The position numbers were made by a program, and so were the translations under genes. 64,000 bases of DNA from Gemmatimonadota bacterium (GTDB lineage Bacteria; Gemmatimonadota; Gemmatimonadetes; Longimicrobiales; Gaopeijiaceae). Position 1 is the first letter of the stretch. Every line of letters starts with the position of its first letter. Below are positions 9,390 to 15,615 of the stretch, piece by piece. The stretch is from contig JAPPNN010000018.1 in NCBI GenBank assembly GCA_028873815.1, positions 1 to 64,000 of the forward strand, in the 5' to 3' direction. The notes under the pieces are model-generated. The model made no database searches and was not told where the DNA came from. It saw only the letters and a program-made list of their open reading frames with translations.

Positions 9390-11717
9390 ATGCGCCTCGC
9401 CGCCTGCTTCCTCACTCTCTTCAGCGTCCTCGCGCCGGCCACCGCCGCCGCCCAGGAGTCCCTCGACCCGGAGCGGGACGAACTGTACGCCCGCTACATG
9501 GCGATCCCGACCCTGATCAAGGGCGGCGTGATCTGCCCGGACATCGGACCCCTGGGTGGGGCGGCCTGCGCCGTCAACTGGATGGCCGACGGCCAGAGCT
9601 TCTGGTTCGCCGATGGGCAGCCCGACCAGACCGTCATCCAACGCGCCGATCCCGCGGCCGGCACCACCGAGCCCCTCTTCGACGCCGAACGCCTCCGTGA
9701 CGCGTTGACTCCCGTGCTGGGGCATGAGCCGCCGTACGAGGGACTGCCCTTCGACAGCTTCACGTTCGCCGGCGAGGGCGGCCAGGGCGCGGGTGAGCGC
9801 CTGGTGCGCTTCACCGTCGAGGATCGCGGCTTCGAACTCGATCTCGACAGCTACACGGTAACCGCCCGGCCCGCCGCCGAAGCCGAGGCCGCCGCGCGCG
9901 CGGCCCCGCGAGTCGTGCGCGAAGGCTTCACCAGTGGAGCGCCCGCGGTCATGGAGGTGCCCTCGCCCGACGGCCGCTGGCTGCTCACCGAGAAGGACGA
10001 CGGCCTCTGGGTGCGCGCCGGCTTCGACGGCCGGGAGCATCCGGTCATGGAGGACGGTGAGGAGGACTACGCGTGGAGCGTCGAGGGCGCGATGTGGGCG
10101 CCGGACGGGGGCCGGGTCGCGGCCATGAAGGTGGACAGCCGCCACATGGAACGCGTGCCGATCCTGCACTGGCTGAAGCAGACCGAGGAGGTCGAGTACG
10201 CTCCATACGCGAAGGCCGGCAATCCCATGCCGCGCCAGGAACTGCACATCGTGGACATCGTCGGCCGGCGGGCGGTCGAGGTCGATGTCGGCGAGGACGA
10301 GCAGATCCTGAGCCCGGTCGGGTGGCTGCCGGACGGGTCGGAATACCTCTTCCTGAGGATGCTCAGAAGCTACCAGACGCTGCACCTCGTCGCCGCCGAC
10401 CCCGCCACGGGCGAAACGCGCGTCGTCCTCGAAGAGACCCAGCCCACCTTCATCAAGGGAATCGGCACCACGCCGTCCTGGCGCGCTCTGGCCCGCCCGC
10501 TCACCGATGGCGAGCGCTTCCTCTGGATCAGCGAGCGCGACGGCTGGGACCACATCTACCTGTACGGCATGGACGGCAGGCTCATCCGCAGACTCACCGC
10601 GGGCGAGTGGCCGGTGCTCGGCATCGTTCACGTCGACGAGGCCGCGGGGTTCGTCTATTTCACCGGTCATATGGAGGAGGAGAGGCCGTACGACACACAC
10701 CTCTACCGCGCCTCGCTGGACGGCGGCGATGTGATGCGCCTCACGGAGGGAGAAGGTCAGCACAGCGCCACGGTGTCGCCCAGCGGCGCATACATCGTCG
10801 ACACGCATTCGAGCACGATCCGCCCGCCCCGCACCGAGGTGCGCACGACCGACGGCGAGTTCGTGCACGTCGTGACCGAAGCCGACGTGAGCGCGCTGGA
10901 CGAACTCGGCTGGATCCCGCCCGAGGAGTTCGTCGTGAAGGCCGCCGACGGCGAGACCGACCTCTACGGGGTCATCTACAAGCCGCACGACTTCGACCCC
11001 GCCAGGAAGTACCCGGTCATCGACTACATCTACAACGGGCCCTTCATCAGCTGGGTCCCGAAGACGTTCACCGACGGCCGCGGCCTCAGCCAGGCCGCCC
11101 TGGCCCAGCTGGGCTTCGTCGTGTTCATGGTCGACGGGCTCGGCACCACCGAGCGCGGCAAGGCCTTCCAGGACGTGGCCTACCGCAACTTCGGCCGCAA
11201 CGAAATCCCCGACCACCGGGCGGCGATGGAGAACGCCGCGGCGACCCGGCCGTGGATGGACCTCGACCGCGTCGGCATCCACGGAGGTTCATGGGGCGGA
11301 TACATGACCGTGCGGGCACTCGTCCTCGAGCCCGACTTCTACGACGTCGGCGTCGCGGTGAACGGCGTTTACGACATCCACGACCAGAACGCGTGGGCCA
11401 TCGAGCCCTACATGGACCGTCCCTGGGAGAACCCGGAAGGCTACGAGTACGGGTCAAGCCTGCGCCTCGCCGACCAGCTAAAGGCGAAGCTGCTCCTGAT
11501 CCACGGAACCAGCGACGTGAACGCCACCTTCTCGGCCACGATGAAGCTGGTCGAAGCGCTGATCCGGGCCGGGAAGCCTCACGACCTGATCGTGGTGCCC
11601 GAGCAGCCCCACTGGTTCACCGGCCAGAGCGCGGCGTTCACGGATGCCGCGAGGCGGCAGTACTTCCAGGAGCACCTGTTGGGGCTGACGGGGCGGGCGC
11701 GGGAGGTGATTCCGTAG
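9390..11717 (+). CDS. Exported S9-family dipeptidyl peptidase IV-like
   Basis: A 775-residue paralogue of the adjacent S9 peptidase. It has a signal peptide (MRLAACFLTLFSVLAPATAAAQ), a WD-like DPP IV propeller (about 60-500), and a C-terminal hydrolase domain with S634 in GGSWGGY, an aspartate in GTSDVNA and a histidine in EQPHWF. Both S9 genes share domain order but are clearly diverged, so this is an old duplication. The gene ends 16 bases before a copy of the iterated palindrome that marks the left edge of the accessory island. Confidence 0.9.
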   Translation: MRLAACFLTLFSVLAPATAAAQESLDPERDELYARYMAIPTLIKGGVICPDIGPLGGAACAVNWMADGQSFWFADGQPDQTVIQRADPAAGTTEPLFDAERLRDALTPVLGHEPPYEGLPFDSFTFAGEGGQGAGERLVRFTVEDRGFELDLDSYTVTARPAAEAEAAARAAPRVVREGFTSGAPAVMEVPSPDGRWLLTEKDDGLWVRAGFDGREHPVMEDGEEDYAWSVEGAMWAPDGGRVAAMKVDSRHMERVPILHWLKQTEEVEYAPYAKAGNPMPRQELHIVDIVGRRAVEVDVGEDEQILSPVGWLPDGSEYLFLRMLRSYQTLHLVAADPATGETRVVLEETQPTFIKGIGTTPSWRALARPLTDGERFLWISERDGWDHIYLYGMDGRLIRRLTAGEWPVLGIVHVDEAAGFVYFTGHMEEERPYDTHLYRASLDGGDVMRLTEGEGQHSATVSPSGAYIVDTHSSTIRPPRTEVRTTDGEFVHVVTEADVSALDELGWIPPEEFVVKAADGETDLYGVIYKPHDFDPARKYPVIDYIYNGPFISWVPKTFTDGRGLSQAALAQLGFVVFMVDGLGTTERGKAFQDVAYRNFGRNEIPDHRAAMENAAATRPWMDLDRVGIHGGSWGGYMTVRALVLEPDFYDVGVAVNGVYDIHDQNAWAIEPYMDRPWENPEGYEYGSSLRLADQLKAKLLLIHGTSDVNATFSATMKLVEALIRAGKPHDLIVVPEQPHWFTGQSAAFTDAARRQYFQEHLLGLTGRAREVIP

Positions 11718-11733
11718 GTTCGCAGGGGCAGGA

Positions 11734-11749
11734 CGTTTCAGCTGAAACG
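11734..11749. repeat. Iterated 16-bp palindrome, copy 1 (left edge of island)
   Basis: The perfect palindrome CGTTTCAGCTGAAACG lies 16 bases after the S9 peptidase stop. Identical copies are at 14869-14884, 19063-19078 and 45281-45296. No run of T follows, so it does not look like an intrinsic terminator. Confidence 0.9.
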
Positions 11750-11765
11750 CGTGAGCGATACCGCC

Positions 11766-12140
11766 CTTGGGCCCGGGTTCATTTGACTGGAAACCCGCGA
11801 AATCGCGTCAGAAAAAATGTAACTCGTTGCCTGCATCTGCTTGCTTACTTGACTGGTATTTGACTGTTACTAAGCCATTCTGTTTACCATTGTCAGTTCG
11901 GCGACTGCTCCCGACACTCCTGACCGCTCGGCGTCCGACGACAGGTTCGGCACATGCGACTAAGTATTTTGGGCGCGCTTGATACCCCCCGATTGGGCTC
12001 CACAGAACCCGAGTTTGTTTGATCGGAAACCCGCGATTTCTGTGGATAACTCCGTAAGATGTTGCCTTATAACGTCCTAATTGCTTGATGATTGTTTGAT
12101 CGATACTAAACCACCTTGTTTAGTATACTGGCCAGCCGAG
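11766..12140. repeat. AT-rich non-coding block with two ~125-bp imperfect direct repeats
   Basis: Two related segments, about 11766-11900 and 12002-12140, align over their whole length. Both share GGAAACCCGCGA, a following TAACTC, a TTGCTT tract, then TTTGA-N-TACTAA-N-CCA and a TGTTTA. Copy 2 contains a perfect 9-bp inverted repeat, ATACTAAAC (12103-12111) and GTTTAGTAT (12118-12126); copy 1 has a degenerate version. Copy 1 also has the dyad CGCGA-AA-TCGCG (11796-11807). The block is visibly AT-richer than its surroundings and has no convincing gene. It may be regulatory DNA, an attachment region or a remnant of a mobile element. The stretch 12141-12481 also holds no gene I can support; it is GC-rich and may be decayed coding sequence. 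Confidence 0.7.
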
Positions 12141-12481
12141 GTCCGCGCGCGAGCTGGGCCGCCACATGCAGGCGCAGGCGCTTGCCGACCAAGTGCGCGA
12201 ACGGCTACCCTCCGTGGCCGACCCGGCGGCCGGCTCCCGTGCGCGACGATTCAGGAGGTTTGGTGGGAAAGGCCACCCTTGGGACGCCCCCGGATCGTAC
12301 GGCCGGTGGGAGTCGGGCGGTTTTGACGCCGGACGCGACTCCAGCAATTCGCTCGCAACAGTGAGGACAAACCAGGATGAACGGAAGCTGCCCCGTCTGG
12401 GGCACACCAGCCCAGATCACCCGGAGGCCCAATCGCGACGCTTTCGACGTCGTGTCGCCACGAGCAGGTGGGGGGTATCAC

Positions 12482-13333
12482 ATGGACGGCCTTGACATGG
12501 CGGGGCTTCGGTCTCTTGGCCTTGACGACCGGACGAAGGCCATGTTGACCACGGCCCTGGTGGATCGGAGGCACCGGGGCGATGTGACACCGATGCTCGA
12601 CGCCGAACTCCTTGGGCGATGCAAGGAGTTGAAGCGGCTCAGCTCCGCCGATCGCGCCGATCGCTTACTGAGGTACTTGGCCGACCTGCAGAAGCACGAT
12701 CCTGACGAACATCCGCCAGTGATGCGTCTCGACGATCCAGGAGCCCTCGCCCATTCGGAATCCTGGAACGCCAATCAGATTAGTCATCTCGTGCGGCACT
12801 TGATCGATAGAGGATGGGTGGAAAGGCTGACGCACACGATCGGCGAGATGAATTGCTCGATAACGGTCGCCGGGGACGAGCACCTTCGGAAACTCCAGAG
12901 CGCTGACGATGATACGGGAGCGACGCGCAACGAAATGGCATTCGTGGCCATGTGGTTCGCCGACGAAATGGACGACCCGTACGACCGCGGAATCGCCCCG
13001 GCGATCAGGGATGCCGGATACGAGCCGGACCGAATCGACAGGCGACGGGATGTGGACAGAATCGACGACGCTATCCTCGATCGCATACGGGAGGCTCGAT
13101 TCGTCGTTGCAGACATGACCCACGGCCCGGACGGAGTTCGCGGCAGCGTGTACTATGAAGCCGGGTATGCTCGGGGCGTCGGTCGCGACGTGATCTACTG
13201 CTGTCGCAAGGACTGTCTGAATGGGCTTCCGTTCGACACGCGACAACATCGCCACATCGTCTGGTCGGAACCCGATGAACTTAGGCGCGAACTCGCCAAG
13301 ACGATCCCCGAGCGGGTCGGTCGTGTGACATGA
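12482..13333 (+). CDS. Protein with C-terminal nucleoside deoxyribosyltransferase/TIR-like domain
   Basis: A 283-residue protein in an accessory island. Residues about 1-148 are helical and include a segment resembling a winged helix (SHLVRHLIDRGWVERL). Residues about 150-275 form a Rossmann-like domain: EMAFVAMWF, a DRGIAPAI helix, a DRRRDVDRIDDAILDRIREARFVVADMTH segment read in two parts, GSVYYEAGYARG and LPFDTRQHRHIVW. These motifs match a widespread family with a nucleoside 2-deoxyribosyltransferase/TIR-like fold that attacks or rearranges nucleotide N-glycosidic bonds. The conserved glutamate in YYEAGYA fits a catalytic role. A defence or stress effector role is inferred from fold and context only. 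The ATG at 12482 has a G-rich ribosome site; an in-frame ATG at 12377 is possible. Confidence 0.72.
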   Translation: MDGLDMAGLRSLGLDDRTKAMLTTALVDRRHRGDVTPMLDAELLGRCKELKRLSSADRADRLLRYLADLQKHDPDEHPPVMRLDDPGALAHSESWNANQISHLVRHLIDRGWVERLTHTIGEMNCSITVAGDEHLRKLQSADDDTGATRNEMAFVAMWFADEMDDPYDRGIAPAIRDAGYEPDRIDRRRDVDRIDDAILDRIREARFVVADMTHGPDGVRGSVYYEAGYARGVGRDVIYCCRKDCLNGLPFDTRQHRHIVWSEPDELRRELAKTIPERVGRVT

Positions 13334-13351
13334 CCAGACTCAAGCGACTGA

Positions 13352-13530
13352 ACTCGGCGCCACTACCCGGACGCCTGGGCGAAGCTGCCGATTCCGCTTT
13401 GCGCGGAGGATGAGCAGACCGGGGAGTCGTCAGCGTCGTGGAGGCCATTCTGGAGGTGAAGGAGCGGAACTCGACCGCCGACATGGACGGCATGGAAGCT
13501 GAGTTCGGCCGGTTGGTGCCGCCGCTTTAA
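13352..13530 (+). pseudogene. Decayed C-terminus of an Eco57I-like DNA methylase/restriction enzyme
   Basis: A relic with no start. One frame reads YPDAWAKLPIPLCAEDEQ (from about 13364), the usual segment at the end of the target-recognition domain in TaqI/Eco57I-like and BREX-type adenine methylases. About 30 bases later, another frame reads SVVEAILEVKERN then a D-M-D-G-M-E-A-E-F-G-R-L-V tail ending at TAA 13528-13530, matching the family's final helix. The two pieces are in order but separated by a frameshift. No remainder of the gene is present upstream. It suggests that a restriction-modification gene once stood here. Confidence 0.62.
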
Positions 13531-13546
13531 GGGGTTGATGCGGCCT

Positions 13547-13912
13547 CTATGGTCCGAGCAGTTTTTCCTTGAGTATGCTTGTCAATAGCGATTGAAAGAC
13601 ATCGAGAGGTGCGGTGCCCCCAATCTCCTGGAGCTTCTCCTTTGCCGCCTCCCAAATCGATTTACTCCGAATACCGTCGAGAAAATCGTGTCCCGCATTG
13701 GTTAGGTCCGAAGGCGCATACCTGTATCCGTCCGGACCCAGTGCACGGCGATCATATACGTCAAGGTATCCGGCGTCGCCGAGCAGCTTGACATGATAGC
13801 TGACTTCCTCTTGTTCGTGCCCTGGGATCTCAACGAGATCAAAGCTCTGCGGATTCGGTCTGGCCTCGACTGCGAGCAGTATCTTTCGCATCAGATCCAA
13901 GTCTCTCTTCAT
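13547..13912 (-). CDS. DUF2513 domain protein
   Basis: A 121-residue protein starting MKRDLDLMRKILLAVEA, the hallmark of DUF2513, followed by a winged-helix-like region (about 20-75) with EVSYHVKLLGDAGYLDV and a YRYAPSDLTNAGHDFL segment. DUF2513 proteins are small and common in prophages and genomic islands; their function is unknown, though the fold suggests DNA or protein binding. The ATG overlaps the stop of the upstream membrane protein gene (ATGA), so the two are co-translated. Codon use and base composition are less GC-biased than in flanking core genes. Confidence 0.8.
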   Translation of the reverse strand: MKRDLDLMRKILLAVEARPNPQSFDLVEIPGHEQEEVSYHVKLLGDAGYLDVYDRRALGPDGYRYAPSDLTNAGHDFLDGIRSKSIWEAAKEKLQEIGGTAPLDVFQSLLTSILKEKLLGP

Positions 13913-14505
13913 TGTGCCCTCCGCTGAATGCTGCGGTCGTCGATAGCGCGAACGATCTCGTCGAGTATCGAGCGATGCCCCTGCATCTTGTGTTCCCAGA
14001 AATCCGCAATCCGTACGGCCTCCGGCTTTGCGACGTTCAACCAGTAGGGAAGGTTACGTCTTTGTTGAGCATCTTCGAATGCCCTACGACTATCCATAAA
14101 TCGTTCGTTCATGTACTTCTCTCCAACCGGTGACAGTTCTGCGACGGTTGATTGCAATGCCTCAATATGCTCGTGGCTCAGCGCCTTGTAGAGCAGTCCG
14201 GTGCGGAACATGTCGTTGGCTGTTGGGTATGATGCCTTCCCTAAATCGAAATATCCGAACCAAGTATGCAGGCTATCGCCATTTACCGCATTGCGATACT
14301 TGGTGATCTCCGAAAGCCATCTGTCGATCTTCTTGATGTTGAGGCGAAGCTCGAAAACGAGATTGTGCACCTGCTGCCGGTAGGCCCGCCGCTCCCAAAG
14401 TCTGGCAGCGAGAATGGTGATGAGCGTTCCGGCTATGACGCCGAGAAACGCGCCCGCCGCGGAGCCGACCAGATCGAACATCACAAGATTCACGGGATCG
14501 GGCAC
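13909..14505 (-). CDS. Single-span membrane protein of the accessory island
   Basis: A 198-residue protein with one N-terminal membrane helix (AGAFLGVIAGTLITILAA, about residues 16-33), a positively charged edge (RLWERRAYRQQ) and a soluble alpha-helical cytoplasmic part. It is coupled by ATGA overlap to the DUF2513 gene. The GTG start at 14505 is used; an ATG at 14481 would still keep the helix. I do not recognise a named family. The layout of an anchored helical protein plus a small winged-helix-like partner resembles membrane-linked accessory or defence gene pairs, but this is only a structural impression. Confidence 0.65.
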   Translation of the reverse strand: MPDPVNLVMFDLVGSAAGAFLGVIAGTLITILAARLWERRAYRQQVHNLVFELRLNIKKIDRWLSEITKYRNAVNGDSLHTWFGYFDLGKASYPTANDMFRTGLLYKALSHEHIEALQSTVAELSPVGEKYMNERFMDSRRAFEDAQQRRNLPYWLNVAKPEAVRIADFWEHKMQGHRSILDEIVRAIDDRSIQRRAQ

Positions 14506-14687
14506 TCTCGGGCTCCGTTCGGATTCGGGACCGCCGCGGCCCCGAGGTGAACCACTTGCAACAATGGGCCGTGCAAATGCTTGACGCTATGGTATGGTAT
14601 GTGATCAGGTCCTGTCGTGTCCAGTGCCACCGCCACAGCACCACAGCCATAGCCTCCAAGCGGCCCGGTCAGCATCTTGGCCGCCAT
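14490..14687 (-). CDS. Possible small hypothetical protein upstream of the membrane protein
   Basis: A short open frame (about 61-65 residues, Gly-rich N-terminus, then GPDHIPYHSVKHLHGPLLQ). A GGAGG stands just before its first ATG and would suit the ATG five codons later. Its stop overlaps the GTG of the membrane protein by 16 bases, which would fit translational coupling. No recognisable domain. It may be a leader or chance frame. Confidence 0.25.
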   Translation of the reverse strand: MAAKMLTGPLGGYGCGAVAVALDTTGPDHIPYHSVKHLHGPLLQVVHLGAAAVPNPNGARECPIP

Positions 14688-14868
14688 CCTCCGCGATTAG
14701 GCCATCATCTTGGGCACCCGGGCCAACGCGGTAGGCGAGGTCGCCAATCCAGCCGCCAGCCACGCTCCAACCGACACGGCTCCAAGTACCCTCTTCCTGA
14801 CCGAACTTCTACTGCGCCACCCACAACGTGACGCACCGTCACCCGCAGGCTGATCGACGCCGCGAAAA
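14506..14868. other. Stretch without a firm gene at the right end of the island
   Basis: Apart from the doubtful small frame at 14490-14687, this region shows only another short minus-strand frame ending near 14697 whose last residues look like a signal peptide (AWLAAGLATSPTALA) but which lacks a good start. It probably contains the promoter for the membrane protein/DUF2513 pair. The sequence ends at the right-hand copy of the palindrome. Confidence 0.4.
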
Positions 14869-14884
14869 CGTTTCAGCTGAAACG
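14869..14884. repeat. Iterated 16-bp palindrome, copy 2 (right edge of island)
   Basis: CGTTTCAGCTGAAACG, here extended to an 18-bp palindrome by flanking A and T (14868-14885). It lies two bases after the soxG stop codon on the minus strand. With copy 1 it brackets the whole accessory island. Confidence 0.9.
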
Positions 14885-14886
14885 TC

Positions 14887-15615
14887 TCACCCTGAAAACG
14901 CCCGTTCAAACACTTGCGTGAACAACCGCTCGCCACCCGGCCTTAGCCCGGCGATCCCGCCAGACGCCAGCGCCGCTTCCGCAAACGTCTCGCCGTAGCC
15001 ACGGGCCAGAGTCATCACGACCACGTCGCGGGCGAAAGTCACCACCTGGCAGGGCACGTGGAGCACCGGACCCTGCGTCAGGAAGGGCATGTCCCGGGCC
15101 GGGTCGAAGAGGTCCAGGGCGGTCAGGTGTTCCAGGACCTCCGAGACCCCGTCACCGACAAAGGCCAGCATGCAGTGTCCGTCGGTGACTTCGGTGAAGC
15201 CGGATTCGGCGGGCATGTCCGGCGCCGGCGTCGCTCCCAGGTGCCAGATCGCGACCTGCGTTCGGTTCATGCGGGTGATGACCAGCCCATCGTGCACGCC
15301 CACGTCACCGAACCCCTCTGGAACGGGGAGACCCATGGGCCGCAGGTCCGCCACGCCGCTGTCCTGAAAGTCCCAGCGCCGCCGATGGCTGAGGTCGACG
15401 AGCCGGGGGCCCGCACCGGGATGGCCGTCCCCGCGAGCGGGATCGCCACCCTCGCGACGCGGATGGCCGTCCTCGCGACCTGCATGGCCATCCTCGCTCT
15501 CATATCGCAACACGACGTTCCATCCGTCGCGCAGCTCCGTCTCGGCCGGCTTCGCGCCAAACGAGCAGGGCGAGCGGCGCAAGGCGCGGGGGCGGCCGGC
15601 AGAATGGCGTGTCAT
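14887..15615 (-). CDS. soxG: Sarcosine oxidase gamma subunit
   Basis: A 242-residue protein at the end of the sox operon. The C-terminal two thirds match SoxG/GcvT-like folds: TQVAIWHLGATP, GHCMLAFVGDGVSEVLEHLTALDL, and a final MTLARGYGETFAEAAL segment. The gamma subunit packs against the alpha and beta chains of heterotetrameric sarcosine oxidase. Its ATG overlaps the soxA stop (ATGA). Residues about 30-75 contain repeated Asp-Gly-His-rich units (DGHAGREDGHPRREGGD-like), which look like an expanded low-complexity insertion not usual for the family. Confidence 0.82.
   Translation of the reverse strand: MTRHSAGRPRALRRSPCSFGAKPAETELRDGWNVVLRYESEDGHAGREDGHPRREGGDPARGDGHPGAGPRLVDLSHRRRWDFQDSGVADLRPMGLPVPEGFGDVGVHDGLVITRMNRTQVAIWHLGATPAPDMPAESGFTEVTDGHCMLAFVGDGVSEVLEHLTALDLFDPARDMPFLTQGPVLHVPCQVVTFARDVVVMTLARGYGETFAEAALASGGIAGLRPGGERLFTQVFERAFSG

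Noticed and set aside
9045-11282. A 745-residue open frame on the minus strand opposite the second S9 gene
   Set aside because: It has no family motifs, is His/Arg/Val rich as expected for an antisense frame of GC-rich coding DNA, and the plus-strand S9 gene explains the region fully.
11734-11749. The palindrome as an intrinsic terminator of the S9 gene
   Set aside because: No T-run follows, and identical copies occur inside soxB and galK coding regions.
11796-11807. CGCGA-AA-TCGCG hairpin as a terminator
   Set aside because: The stem is short and the nearby A-run is on the wrong side for minus-strand and not U-coding for plus-strand transcripts.
12166-12495. A 109-residue plus-strand frame before the TIR/NDT-like gene
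   Set aside because: It overlaps the start region of a better gene, is Arg/Ser rich and shows no domain; it may be decayed coding sequence.
14697-14936. A small minus-strand frame with a signal-like end (AWLAAGLATSPTALA)
   Set aside because: Its only long start lies inside soxG and across the palindrome; no convincing start with ribosome site, so it is not listed as a gene.
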